From positions 1-38,617 of the forward strand of contig JAJTHM010000008.1 in assembly GCA_021297855.1 (NCBI GenBank): a DNA stretch of 38,617 nucleotides, written 5' to 3'. Each line of letters starts with the position of its first letter. Position 1 is the first letter of the stretch. The notes beneath the pieces are model-generated. The model did no database searches and had not been told where the DNA came from. It saw nothing but the letters and a program-made list of their open reading frames with translations. Below, in pieces: positions 24,344 to 33,837 of the stretch. This DNA is from Sphingobacteriales bacterium. GTDB taxonomy: Bacteria > Bacteroidota > Bacteroidia > Chitinophagales > JADJOU01. The position numbers were made by a program, and so were the translations under genes.

Positions 24344-25450
24344 ATGGCAAAAAATAAATTAAAAGTTTTAGTTTCAGGTGGTGGCACAGGAGGACATATC
24401 TTCCCAGCAATAGCTATCGTGGAGGCCCTCAAAAAGCAAACTGATATCGAGGTTTTATTTGTGGGAGCCAATGGACGCATGGAAATGGAAAAAGTTCCTG
24501 CGTGCGGTTATGAAATCGTTGGTTTACCTATTGCAGGTTTTCAAAGAGGATGGACACTTCCAAATTTTCTGAAGAATATTCAACTTCCGTTCAAAGTATT
24601 GTATAGCTTATTTAAAGTTATGGGTATTATAAATACGTTCAGACCAGATGTGGCTATTGGCACAGGGGGTTATGCTAGTGCGCCTACCTTGAAAATGGCT
24701 CAATGGATGGGTGTCCCAACGTTTATCCAAGAACAAAATGCACAACCAGGCAAGACGAACTTATTTTTAAGCTCTTTTGTAAAATGCGCTTTTGTTTCCT
24801 ACGAAGAATCTAAAAACTATTTTAAAAATTGTGAAGTCATCTATACAGGTAATGCCATTCGAGAGTCTTTTGCCGATGAGACTGTATCACGTGAAACTGC
24901 ACTGCAGTTTTTCAATTTAAGTCCAAATAAGAAAACACTATTTGTCACTGGAGGCAGTCTGGGAGCGCGCGCTATCAATGAAGCTATCGCAGAAAAGATC
25001 GATCAGATCTTAGTAAGAGATATACAAGTGATATGGCATACGGGTAAAGCGCATTATGAAAAATTTAAACACTTGGAAAATGAGAACTGTAAAGTATTTG
25101 ACTTTATTTATAAAATGAATCATGCCTATGCCGCTTGTGATTTGGTAGTGACTAGAGCAGGAGGGGTCTTGTTTGAATTATTTGTAGTCGGCAAACCAGC
25201 TATTGTCTTGCCATCACCTTATGTAGCAGATGATCATCAGACACCCAATGCAAAAGCCTTAGTGGAAAAGAATGCTGCACTTATGATTACTGATGCAGAG
25301 AGTAAAGAGAAATTGGTGCCGGCAGTGATAGAACTTTTTGAAGATTTAGAGAAGATGATGAGTATGAGCACTGCTATGAAAAGTTTAGCGAGACCCTATG
25401 CAGCCAGTGAGATAGCCAAGGAAATTTTAAAGCGAATCGAAATAAAATAG
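24344..25450 (+). CDS. murG: Lipid II-forming GlcNAc transferase MurG
   Basis: A 368-residue GT-B glycosyltransferase on the inner face of the membrane that transfers GlcNAc to lipid I. The N-terminus KVLVSGGGTGGHIFPAIAI is the family's first signature; FVTGGSLGARAINEA (about 206-220) and VTRAGGVLFELFVVGKPA are in the second domain. ATG 24344 is preferred over an in-frame GTG at 24326, because AAAATG follows a GAGGT stretch and the homologous start is near here. murC begins 1 bp after the stop. Confidence 0.96.
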   Translation: MAKNKLKVLVSGGGTGGHIFPAIAIVEALKKQTDIEVLFVGANGRMEMEKVPACGYEIVGLPIAGFQRGWTLPNFLKNIQLPFKVLYSLFKVMGIINTFRPDVAIGTGGYASAPTLKMAQWMGVPTFIQEQNAQPGKTNLFLSSFVKCAFVSYEESKNYFKNCEVIYTGNAIRESFADETVSRETALQFFNLSPNKKTLFVTGGSLGARAINEAIAEKIDQILVRDIQVIWHTGKAHYEKFKHLENENCKVFDFIYKMNHAYAACDLVVTRAGGVLFELFVVGKPAIVLPSPYVADDHQTPNAKALVEKNAALMITDAESKEKLVPAVIELFEDLEKMMSMSTAMKSLARPYAASEIAKEILKRIEIK

Positions 25451-25451
25451 T

Positions 25452-26789
25452 ATGAATATCAATAAAATAAAATCCATTTTATTTCTCGGCATAGGAGGCA
25501 TTGGTATGTCGGCATTAGCTAAATATTTTATAGCAAAAGGCATCAAAGTTTATGGCTATGATAGAACAGCTTCTGATATGACAGCTACTTTGATTCAAAT
25601 GAATGCAGAAGTAGTCTTTGTAGATGATGATACACTCACAGAAAATTTATATGATTTAGTCGTTTATACCCCAGCAATGCCGAAGGATAGTTTCTTACTC
25701 AATTATTATAAACAAAGTGGTATTCCACTCATGAAGCGATCCGAAGCGCTGGGAATTATTACACAGAATAATTTTACTATAGCAGTTTCTGGTTCTCATG
25801 GAAAGACAACAGTGAGTTCTATGATAGCATTTTTACTGAAGGAATGTGGTGTCGATTGCAGTGCATTTCTAGGGGGAGTGTCTGTAAATTTCAATAGTAA
25901 TTATGTTCTAGGAAATAGCAATGTAGTCGTCGTAGAAGCGGATGAATTTGATCGCTCTTTTATGACTTTGTCCCCAGATATTGTGGTGCTGACTTCTATA
26001 GATACAGATCACCTAGATATTTATGGTACAAGGGAAAATATTGTCGCATCATTTCAGGATTTTCTATCCAAACTAGATGAAAAAGGAGTATTGATTCACA
26101 ATGAAAAAGTGGTCGATCATATTGAAATTAATGGAGTGAAAAAAGTCTATGGATTTTCAAATGGAGATTATCAGGCACATATACAAGGAATTTTTCCGAG
26201 CTATTCGACCTTCACTGTGAATGAAAATCCGGAAGTGTTCAAATTAAACTACAATGGAAGACACAATATTGAGAATGCTTTAGCAGCTATTTCAGTGGGT
26301 CTGTACCTGGGGTTTGATTTGAAAAAAATGGCAGACGCTATGGAAAAATTTAGAGGAATTAAACGGCGATTTGAGCTTATCTATCAGGGTACAAATTGTA
26401 TTTTTATCGATGATTATGCGCATCATCCTGCAGAGATTGAAGCCTTAGTCTCTAGCGTGAAAGAGATTTTTCCAGGTAAAAAGATATTGAGTATTTTTCA
26501 GCCACATCTCTATTCCCGAACCAAAGATTTATGCGTCGATTTTGCTAAGTCCTTAGATCTTTCCGATGAAGTTATATTGCTTCCTTTATACCCTGCTCGT
26601 GAATTGCCAATCGAAGGGGTGACATCGTATATAGTGTCTGAAAAGATGAAAACTAACGTAGATGTTGTGGATAAAGCAGACCTTATTGACACCATAAAAC
26701 AGCGTAAATTTGACGTGATTTTAACCATAGGTGCAGGTGATATAAGTGGCTGTATTTCTGATATTAAAAACTATTTAAGTAATCGATGA
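25452..26789 (+). CDS. murC: UDP-N-acetylmuramate:L-alanine ligase
   Basis: A 445-residue Mur ligase for the first amino acid of the stem. It has LGIGGIGMSALAKYFIAKG (11-29), the P-loop VSGSHGKTTVSSM, EADEFDRSF, and FIDDYAHHPAEIEAL in the C-terminal domain. It ends with GAGDISGCI, typical of MurC. Its last 4 bp overlap the start of ftsQ (ATGA), so translation is coupled. Confidence 0.97.
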   Translation: MNINKIKSILFLGIGGIGMSALAKYFIAKGIKVYGYDRTASDMTATLIQMNAEVVFVDDDTLTENLYDLVVYTPAMPKDSFLLNYYKQSGIPLMKRSEALGIITQNNFTIAVSGSHGKTTVSSMIAFLLKECGVDCSAFLGGVSVNFNSNYVLGNSNVVVVEADEFDRSFMTLSPDIVVLTSIDTDHLDIYGTRENIVASFQDFLSKLDEKGVLIHNEKVVDHIEINGVKKVYGFSNGDYQAHIQGIFPSYSTFTVNENPEVFKLNYNGRHNIENALAAISVGLYLGFDLKKMADAMEKFRGIKRRFELIYQGTNCIFIDDYAHHPAEIEALVSSVKEIFPGKKILSIFQPHLYSRTKDLCVDFAKSLDLSDEVILLPLYPARELPIEGVTSYIVSEKMKTNVDVVDKADLIDTIKQRKFDVILTIGAGDISGCISDIKNYLSNR

Positions 26790-27571
26790 GGCCGTCCAAA
26801 GTTCTTTTGGTTTTAAAGTCAATATCATGGATAGGCATGATAGGGTTATTTATTGTGATATCCATAGCAGCAGTTGATAAAAGAAATAACTCCCGCTGTC
26901 AAAATCTAAAGATTCGATTTAAGAATGATGAAAATTTGGGATTTGTAGATTCAAGGGATGTGCTGAAAGAGGTCGATTTAGCGGATCCTTCGTGGAAGGG
27001 GAAAAGGCTCTCCAAGGTACAATTCAATCCGATAGAGAATGGGGTAAAGATGAATGAGTATGTGAAGAAAGCGGAGCTCTACCTAGACAATCAAGAGAAT
27101 ATCAATGTGGTTTTGGTGCCCAAAAAGCCCCTAGCTCGCATTAATTCAATTTATGGCGATTATTATCTTTCGGAGGATTGGGATAGAATGTCTTTGAGTT
27201 CTAAATTTTCTAAACGCATAGTGCATGTATCTGGTAGAGTGGAGAATCTTATCAATCCTAAAACCAAGATGGATAGTTTTGTTCAGCAATCATTAAAACG
27301 GGTGCTCGCCTATTGCGATAAAAATACAATTTGGCAAGACGCTATCGATCAGATTTATATAGCCGAAAGTGGTAAGATAGAATTAGTTCTAGTGTTTATG
27401 GAACCAATAGTGAAAATAGGATATGTGAACGAAGAGTTTGAGAATAGGATGAACAAGGTAAATAATTTTATTAAGACGGTGGTGCGGTGTCATGATTTTT
27501 CAAACTATGAGGAGCTGGATTTTCAATATTCGCAGCAGGTAATAGCGAAAAAGAAAAGTGGAGTAAATTAA
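26786..27571 (+). CDS. ftsQ: FtsQ/DivIB-like divisome protein
   Basis: A 261-residue bitopic protein. One membrane helix at about 15-30 (ISWIGMIGLFIVISIAAV) is followed by a periplasmic region. The part after the helix (KIRFKNDENLGFVDSRDVLKEV) looks like the POTRA-type start of FtsQ, though with weak conservation, as is common in Bacteroidota. It scaffolds FtsL and FtsI and recruits later divisome proteins. ATGA overlap with murC. Assigned mainly on position between murC and ftsA. Confidence 0.88.
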   Translation: MRPSKVLLVLKSISWIGMIGLFIVISIAAVDKRNNSRCQNLKIRFKNDENLGFVDSRDVLKEVDLADPSWKGKRLSKVQFNPIENGVKMNEYVKKAELYLDNQENINVVLVPKKPLARINSIYGDYYLSEDWDRMSLSSKFSKRIVHVSGRVENLINPKTKMDSFVQQSLKRVLAYCDKNTIWQDAIDQIYIAESGKIELVLVFMEPIVKIGYVNEEFENRMNKVNNFIKTVVRCHDFSNYEELDFQYSQQVIAKKKSGVN

Positions 27572-27601
27572 TTTTCTAAAATTTAAAATAAGAGAAGAAA
27601 A

Positions 27602-28954
27602 ATGAATAAAGGTAAAATAATAGTAGGATTAGATATTGGAACTACTAAGATTTGTTGTATTGTCGCCCAGAAAGTAGAGGGTAAGAAAATTGAGATTCTA
27701 GGCTCTGGCGTAGTGCCATCACGTGGGGTGCAAGATGGTGAAGTGAGAAATATACGAGATACAGCAGAGGATATCCAGGCTGCATGCGCGAAGGCTTCGG
27801 CCAAAACGGGTGTGGAGATAAAAAAAGTATTTGTAGGCATAGCAGGAGCTCATGTGCGTTCTAGCGTTTATAAATTGGGATTTACAAGGCAAAATTCATC
27901 TAAGCTGATTGATTTAGAAGATGTGAAATTGTTGGAAGAACAGGTTCGAAATTTAAACAATGAGCCAGGAGAACAAATTATCAGTTACCAACCACAAGAG
28001 TTTTATGTTGACCAGAAGGTGCCAATTAAAAACAATCCTATTGGTGTAATGGGAAATAGACTAGAGGCTAGCTGGCACGTTATCACTGGGAATGTGAGTT
28101 CTACGAGAAGTATTGAGATGAGTGTAGAAATTGCTGGATTAGAACTATTGGATTTTGATTTGGAACCTTTGGCATCCGCATCTGCAGTCTTAACCGATGA
28201 GCAAATGGAAGAAGGTGTTTGCTTGATCGATATAGGCGGGGGAACTACAGATATCGCGATTTTCACCAAAGGAATCATTCGACACACGGCTATCTTTCCA
28301 TATGCTGGAGAGTATATAACGCAGATGATTCAGAGTAAATTAAAATTAAGATATGAAGCGGCCAAGAAACTCAAAGAGAGTCAGCATGCTACGAGTGCAT
28401 TGTATCAGCATATACCAGAAAATAAAATTTTGACTGTAAATAATTTGACAGGGTTACCTCCAGTGCAGATTCAGCAGCGCTATTATTGCAGATTGGTCAA
28501 TGCTTGTTTAGAACAAATATTTAATCAGGTAAAAAATGAAATAAATTCTTCCTATTACAAAAATAAATTGAATGCAGGCATTGTCGTAACAGGTGGAGGA
28601 GCTATGATTCCCAATTTGAAAAATTTTGTCGAGCAATTCACAGGTTATCATGCTCAGATAGGATTTCCTATCAGTAGGCTTTCCAATCTACAAGATAAAG
28701 CCTATGCGCAAACTATCTACTCTACAAGTATAGGTCTAGCTTTATTAGCTGCTGACAATTCAGAAGATTATATATACGAGACACTGGAGAAGAAGGAGGC
28801 CAATGTGCCGCAAGATAAGGTGGAGACATCTATGCGATTTGAACAACCTGTAGAAACCAAACAAAAGAACCTAAGTTGGTTGGATAAGATTCAAAATAAA
28901 ATAGGAAATTTCTTACTGGATGAATCATCCTTAAAGGAATTTGAGGATAAATAA
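27602..28954 (+). CDS. ftsA: FtsA, actin-like tether of the Z ring
   Basis: A 450-residue actin-like ATPase. Phosphate loop 1 is GLDIGTTKICCIVAQK (9-24), the second is LIDIGGGTTDIAIF, and VVTGGGAMIPNLKNF is the adenosine-side motif. The C-terminus has an amphipathic membrane-targeting helix, SWLDKIQNKIGNFLL, followed by an acidic tail, as expected for FtsA. It links FtsZ to the membrane and starts 30 bp after ftsQ. Confidence 0.97.
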   Translation: MNKGKIIVGLDIGTTKICCIVAQKVEGKKIEILGSGVVPSRGVQDGEVRNIRDTAEDIQAACAKASAKTGVEIKKVFVGIAGAHVRSSVYKLGFTRQNSSKLIDLEDVKLLEEQVRNLNNEPGEQIISYQPQEFYVDQKVPIKNNPIGVMGNRLEASWHVITGNVSSTRSIEMSVEIAGLELLDFDLEPLASASAVLTDEQMEEGVCLIDIGGGTTDIAIFTKGIIRHTAIFPYAGEYITQMIQSKLKLRYEAAKKLKESQHATSALYQHIPENKILTVNNLTGLPPVQIQQRYYCRLVNACLEQIFNQVKNEINSSYYKNKLNAGIVVTGGGAMIPNLKNFVEQFTGYHAQIGFPISRLSNLQDKAYAQTIYSTSIGLALLAADNSEDYIYETLEKKEANVPQDKVETSMRFEQPVETKQKNLSWLDKIQNKIGNFLLDESSLKEFEDK

Positions 28955-29033
28955 CATAAATAAATAATAAGCAACTAATTACTAAAAGATCGGACAAAAA
29001 ATCTGATAATTGAACAAAAGAAAAAACTATTAT

Positions 29034-30470
29034 ATGAATAATTTAGAATTTGATTTGCCAAAAGAAAAGTCCTCTATCATCAAAGTCATTGGCGTGGGAG
29101 GCGCAGGAAGCAATGCCCTAAATCACATGTATCAAAAAGGTATAAAGGGTGTAAATTTTATTATAGCAAATACAGACGATCAGCATCTGAATATGTCTCC
29201 GATAAAGGCTAAGATTCTTTTAGGGCCAGAGCTGACAAAGGGTCTCGGCACTGGGGCAGATCCAGAAATAGGAAAACGAGCCACCGAAGAATCTATTGCT
29301 CAAATCAAAGAAGAGTTGGGTCATGGTACACGCATGTTATTTATTGCAGCAGGAATGGGCAAAGGTACTGGCACGGGAGGTTCTCCTGTGGTGGCGAGAA
29401 TAGCAAGAGAAATGGGTATTTTGACAGTGGCTATTGTCACAACTCCATTTTCAATGTTAGGAAAATCCGCAGTAAAGAAGGCAGAAGAAGGCATTGAGCG
29501 TTTAAAGGAAAATGTCGATGCACTGATTGTCGTAGCAAACGATCAGATATTAAGCATTTATGGCAAACTAAAAGGCTCAGAAGCCTTCGCTATGGCAGAT
29601 GATATTCTTGCGAATGCAGCAAAAGGGATTGCAGAGATTATTACAGGTGCAGGAATTCATAATACGGATTTCAACGATGTGCGCAGTGTGCTATTGGATG
29701 GTGGAATGACAATTATGGGTATAGGTCATGCGCGAGGTGAGTCTAGAGCTAAGGATGCTGTAATGAATGCGTTGAAGTCTCCATTGCTGAGCGATTATGA
29801 CATTACAGGTGCTCAAAAAGCTTTGGTCAATATTTCCTATTCAGAAGAGTTTGAGTGTACTATGGATGAGATTGGTGAAATTATCGAAGCTGTCAACGAA
29901 TCAGCACAAAATGATATAGAAATTATTCATGGAACTTCAGTAGATAATACCTTGGAGGATGAAATAGCTGTCACTATAGTCGTGACAGGATTCAATAAAG
30001 AAAAGAATTTAAAAAAGGACGTTCAGGAAGTGAAGAAGGAAATTATTTCCATGGACAAGGCTGCACAAAATCTTCATGAGGAAACTAATGAGATAATAGT
30101 TGTAGAAAATGAGAAACAAATTCTAATTGATTTTGGAACCCCAGTAATGCATGGAGAAAATTTGTCGTTTGATGAAAGTTCTTATTTCCAAAATGATACC
30201 TCACAGGCACACGATGATATTTCTATTTCGATTTCAGATGCAGAGGAAACAACCTTTGTAGATCAGATGGGGAGGTTTGTAGAAGAAACGGATGAGGAAA
30301 AGAGAAGAAGAATGCTTAGTAAGATTAGCTTTGACATCAATTCTCCGCTAAAAAGCACGGATCATTTAGAATTAGGCATAGAGACTATATCTGATAAGTC
30401 TAAGACTTTGATCACAGATAATTTGAATTTATTCAAAGATAATAATAAGTTCAATACAAATTTAGATTAA
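29034..30470 (+). CDS. ftsZ: Cell-division GTPase FtsZ
   Basis: A 478-residue tubulin homologue that forms the Z ring. The N-terminus KVIGVGGAGSNALNHM (17-32) and the synergy loop NTDFND (210-215) are intact. The nucleotide loop reads GMGKGTGTG (107-115): Lys110 replaces the second Gly of GGGTGTG, and GS follows where AA is usual. A long linker with RRRMLSKISFDIN precedes an end in DNNKFNTNLD, which loosely resembles the NNSFLHDNVD end I recall in Flavobacteriia. An in-frame TTG 24 bp upstream exists; ATG 29034 is preferred. A strong terminator follows. Confidence 0.96.
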   Translation: MNNLEFDLPKEKSSIIKVIGVGGAGSNALNHMYQKGIKGVNFIIANTDDQHLNMSPIKAKILLGPELTKGLGTGADPEIGKRATEESIAQIKEELGHGTRMLFIAAGMGKGTGTGGSPVVARIAREMGILTVAIVTTPFSMLGKSAVKKAEEGIERLKENVDALIVVANDQILSIYGKLKGSEAFAMADDILANAAKGIAEIITGAGIHNTDFNDVRSVLLDGGMTIMGIGHARGESRAKDAVMNALKSPLLSDYDITGAQKALVNISYSEEFECTMDEIGEIIEAVNESAQNDIEIIHGTSVDNTLEDEIAVTIVVTGFNKEKNLKKDVQEVKKEIISMDKAAQNLHEETNEIIVVENEKQILIDFGTPVMHGENLSFDESSYFQNDTSQAHDDISISISDAEETTFVDQMGRFVEETDEEKRRRMLSKISFDINSPLKSTDHLELGIETISDKSKTLITDNLNLFKDNNKFNTNLD

Positions 30471-30512
30471 AGTCTTTAGGCTTAACTAAACTAAGTATAA
30501 TCATTAACTGTC

Positions 30513-30542
30513 ATTCCGGGCTTGTCTCGGAATCTTTTTTTT
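30513..30542 (+). terminator. Rho-independent terminator of the dcw cluster
   Basis: ATTCCGGG pairs with CTCGGAAT (8 bp with one G-U, 5-nt loop) at 30513-30533 and is followed by C and eight T. It lies 43 bp after the ftsZ stop. Confidence 0.8.
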
Positions 30543-30575
30543 CTGAATAAATAGCTCAGTATTTAAATTCAATTT

Positions 30576-31034
30576 ATGCTTAAAGTAGGCGACCAAGTCA
30601 ATCAAACAAAAGTCAAGCTTCATGACAATTCGGAAATTTCATTTCCAGAGACAGGGAAAAAGTATATTTTATTTTTTTACCCTAAAGATAATACCCCTGG
30701 CTGTACAGCAGAAGCCTGCAGTTTGAGAGATGGATACGGGGATATTAAAAAGCTAGGTTATGAACTCTACGGAGTCAGTGTCGATACTATTAAATCACAT
30801 TTGAAATTTATTGACAATCATCAATTGCCTTTTCCGTTGATTTCTGATGACGAGAAAAAACTCGTAGAAGCTTTTGGTGTCTGGGGAATGAAAAAGTTTA
30901 TGGGACGCGAATATATGGGAACTACTAGGGCGACATTTATTATTGATGGCAGCGGCACCATTACCCATTTGATAGAAAAAGTGGATACAAAGAATGCTTC
31001 CCAGCAGATTATAGATCTACTAGCCAAAAATTGA
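30576..31034 (+). CDS. bcp: Bcp-type thioredoxin-dependent peroxiredoxin
   Basis: A 152-residue cytoplasmic peroxiredoxin of the Bcp/PrxQ group. NTPGCTAEACSLRD has the peroxidatic Cys43 and the resolving Cys48, five residues on, the classic Bcp disulphide pair. It reduces hydrogen and organic peroxides using thioredoxin. FYPKD and FGVWGMKKFMGREY are family traits. Its start lies 33 bp after the dcw terminator, so it has its own promoter. Confidence 0.95.
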   Translation: MLKVGDQVNQTKVKLHDNSEISFPETGKKYILFFYPKDNTPGCTAEACSLRDGYGDIKKLGYELYGVSVDTIKSHLKFIDNHQLPFPLISDDEKKLVEAFGVWGMKKFMGREYMGTTRATFIIDGSGTITHLIEKVDTKNASQQIIDLLAKN

Positions 31035-31154
31035 TTTTAACCAAGAAACAAGTTTCTCCCATAGACCCTTAGGGTGTCTTTTGGGTTGATTTGTTTTATA
31101 ATGCTTTTGGGATTCCCAGTGGATGGCCATAATTGGATTTTTTACAAATATAAT

Positions 31155-32219
31155 TTATTGCAAACCCTTCCTATCCTTATTTTTCTTCGTTAAATATTCA
31201 ATCTCATCTTTGAGCATATCTACTTTTGCATAAGAAATGGATGATTTGATTTGCGTGTCTTCATCGTTTTTCCATTTGAATTGGTATTCGTGCAATTCCA
31301 GAAGATGGTCGTAAGGTCCTTTTGGCATGATAAGTTTGACTAAGACTGGAGACATTTCTATCAAGATAAAAAGGAATGAAAGGAACAGGCTTGCTATGCC
31401 TAAGATTTTATATTCAGCGCCTAACTCTTGCAGCGCCTGCATACGGGCTGCAAAACCATTGTACTTATCTTCCAGCGGATCGGTGTTCTTTAGTTCCTGC
31501 TCGAATTGTAGATTTTCATTTTTTATCATTAGGTCTAAGGAATCTAGTTTGGCTTTATTCTCTTTGATAAAATTATTGTAGGCCATCTGTTTAAGCTTCT
31601 TTATTTCTTCCTTGCGTTTGGCGTTCGAACCATAGCCTATTTTGCCCGTAGTCGTTTCCGTACTAGTGCCTACTATCTCTTTTTCTAGGTCGAGTGTGGC
31701 TTGATTGAGTTCGGCGATCATTCGTTTTTCTGTACCGTATATGGAATCTCTTTCTTTGTTATAGTATTGCCCCTGTTCGTCGTAGCGTGTTTTTATTTCT
31801 TTCTGGAGTTTAGCCTTGTTTCGATTGATGATGACATTGAGTTGCTTATCAATTTCTTTTTCAAAAATTTTCAATTCAAGAGGTTTAGAGATAACGATAC
31901 CTAAAACTGTGGCTAGAATAATTCGGGGTAATGCCATAAAAAACTGACGGAACATTCCTCCTGATTTGCGCATAGAGGCCACGATAAATCGATCGAGATT
32001 GAATATCATCAATCCCCAAATGAATCCAAATATACAAGCAAATAAGGTGGAGTCAAATATGGTATAAAATGCATATCCACTGGATAGTGCAGCTAGTAAA
32101 CCTGTAAAAAAAATAACTCCTCCTATACCAACGTGTTTGGAAATTTCAGATGGGGATTTGCGGATAAGGGAAAAGTTACTGCCAGCGCAGTAGATGAGAA
32201 AATTGTGGATGTAGTTCAA
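31155..32219 (-). CDS. DUF4407 membrane protein
   Basis: A 354-residue protein of the DUF4407 family, common in Bacteroidota. It has a membrane pair near residues 31-75, a segment LPRIILATVLGIVIS (about 94-108) and a last helix at about 272-290 (IASLFLSFLFILIEM). A long charged coiled coil (about 115-250) lies between. FNLDRFIVAS is the family's recognisable start. The function is unknown. The start is TTG at 32219, before NYIHNFLIYCAG. Confidence 0.82.
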   Translation of the reverse strand: MNYIHNFLIYCAGSNFSLIRKSPSEISKHVGIGGVIFFTGLLAALSSGYAFYTIFDSTLFACIFGFIWGLMIFNLDRFIVASMRKSGGMFRQFFMALPRIILATVLGIVISKPLELKIFEKEIDKQLNVIINRNKAKLQKEIKTRYDEQGQYYNKERDSIYGTEKRMIAELNQATLDLEKEIVGTSTETTTGKIGYGSNAKRKEEIKKLKQMAYNNFIKENKAKLDSLDLMIKNENLQFEQELKNTDPLEDKYNGFAARMQALQELGAEYKILGIASLFLSFLFILIEMSPVLVKLIMPKGPYDHLLELHEYQFKWKNDEDTQIKSSISYAKVDMLKDEIEYLTKKNKDRKGLQ

Positions 32220-32368
32220 TTTGTGTAAAAGTTAACTTGCTGATTTGATGCTAATAACTCCAAAAGGTTACTTAAATTGTAGTTAAATTTAGTTTAAAGT
32301 CTAAGGCTAATAGTAAGTAGTTATAAATCATAGTGAATTCTATGAATTTACTTTCTAATTTGGCCTTT

Positions 32369-33652
32369 TCACTTTTCACTAGGATAAAATTCAAATCCAA
32401 TATCGGTTCTAAATTTCATGCCCTTAAATCGAATGCGCTCAATGGCATCGTATGATTTGGATAAAGCATCTTTTAGGTTTTCGCCCATGCCCGTGACGGC
32501 AATTACCCGACCGCCATTAGTCACTAACTGGTAATCTTTAATCATAGTGCCCGCATGAAATACAAAGGCTTGATGTACATTTTCTATGCCTGTAATTGGA
32601 AATCCTTTCTCATAGGCTTCGGGATAACCATCCGATACCAACATGACAGTGGCAGCTGCTTTTTCAGAGATACCTACCTCAAATCCCTCTAATTTATTGT
32701 CAAATCCAGCTTGGAAAAGAGCCAAAAGATCGCAATTGGTTCTGGGAAGGATCACTTCCGTCTCTGGATCTCCTAAACGACAATTATATTCAATAACCTT
32801 TGCTTCGTTTTGACAAAGTATCAATCCGAAATAGATAAAACCCGTATAAGGCATTTGAGCTTTTTTCAAGCCTTCTATCGTAGGTTTTATTACCTTCGAT
32901 TCCACTTGTTCTATTAATGCTTTATCGATAAATGGCACAGGGGATATACAGCCCATGCCACCAGTATTTAAGCCTTTATTTCCTTCAAATCGACGCTTGT
33001 AGTCCTTCGCATTAGGGAGAAGGACATATTGACTTCCATTTGTGTATACGAAAATAGAAAACTCCATGCCATCTAAAAATTCTTCGAGAACAACTTTTTC
33101 ACTTGATGTGCCAAATTTTCCACCTAAAATGAATTCATCAATCAATTGTCTTGCTTCTTCCTTAGTTTCTGGAAGCACAACGCCTTTGCCCTCTGCCAGG
33201 CCATCTGCTTTGATGACAAAAGGGGGATTTTTTTCTTCAAACCACTGATAGGCTTTCTCTAGATTGTCTTTGGTTATTTCCAAATAATCTGCCGTAGGAA
33301 TCTGATTTGCAGCCATAAACTCTTTGGCAAAGGCTTTACTCCCTTCTAACATCGCAGACTTCTGAGAAGGTGCTACTACTTTTATATGTTTTAAATTAGC
33401 TCTCTGAAAATAATCCCAAATCCCTGCCACCGCAGGTTGCTCTGGTCCACAAACGATAAGTTGGATATCATTTTCTAAACAAAATTTCTCTACAGCAGGA
33501 AAGTCCGAAGCAGAAATTCCTAAATTTTTCCCGTATTCAAGTGTACCTCCATTACCTGGAGTGATATACAACTCGGACAGTATGCTAGACTGACTAATTT
33601 TCCATGCCAATGTGCATTCCCTTCCACCCGAACCTAATAATAATACATTCAT
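32369..33652 (-). CDS. purD: Phosphoribosylamine-glycine ligase
   Basis: A 427-residue ATP-grasp enzyme of de novo purine synthesis: 5-phosphoribosylamine + glycine + ATP to GAR. It begins MNVLLLGSGGRECTLAWKI, has ATP-grasp signatures FVIKADGLAEGKGV and LEEFLDGMEFSIF, and NTGGMGCISPVPF and EYNCRLGDPETEV further on. Length is normal. A TATATTTG ends 4 nt before the ATG, which suggests a near-leaderless message. No other pur genes are close. Confidence 0.97.
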   Translation of the reverse strand: MNVLLLGSGGRECTLAWKISQSSILSELYITPGNGGTLEYGKNLGISASDFPAVEKFCLENDIQLIVCGPEQPAVAGIWDYFQRANLKHIKVVAPSQKSAMLEGSKAFAKEFMAANQIPTADYLEITKDNLEKAYQWFEEKNPPFVIKADGLAEGKGVVLPETKEEARQLIDEFILGGKFGTSSEKVVLEEFLDGMEFSIFVYTNGSQYVLLPNAKDYKRRFEGNKGLNTGGMGCISPVPFIDKALIEQVESKVIKPTIEGLKKAQMPYTGFIYFGLILCQNEAKVIEYNCRLGDPETEVILPRTNCDLLALFQAGFDNKLEGFEVGISEKAAATVMLVSDGYPEAYEKGFPITGIENVHQAFVFHAGTMIKDYQLVTNGGRVIAVTGMGENLKDALSKSYDAIERIRFKGMKFRTDIGFEFYPSEK

Positions 33653-33656
33653 TTTA

Positions 33657-33664
33657 CAAATATA
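33657..33664 (-). promoter_or_regulatory. -7 element TATATTTG abutting purD
   Basis: Perfect TAnnTTTG, 4 nt from the purD ATG. No clear -33 was found 19-21 nt upstream. Confidence 0.45.
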
Positions 33665-33837
33665 ATTAACAATGAATAATTAATATCTAATAGTAATAAG
33701 ACAAGGACGTTTCGGATCATTATAGATTACTGTAGCTTGATACCTCATTTGTTATTTTTCGTTAATCAGTTAAACTGCGCGCTATTAATTGCTTCTAAAC
33801 TATAAGGAAATCGTATTCACCAATTAAACTATAAGAT

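Noticed and set aside
31041-31085. Possible bidirectional terminator between bcp and the DUF4407 gene
   Set aside because: AGAAAC-AA-GTTTCT and the AGACCC/GGGTGTCT pair are short or mismatched and have no strong T tract on either side.
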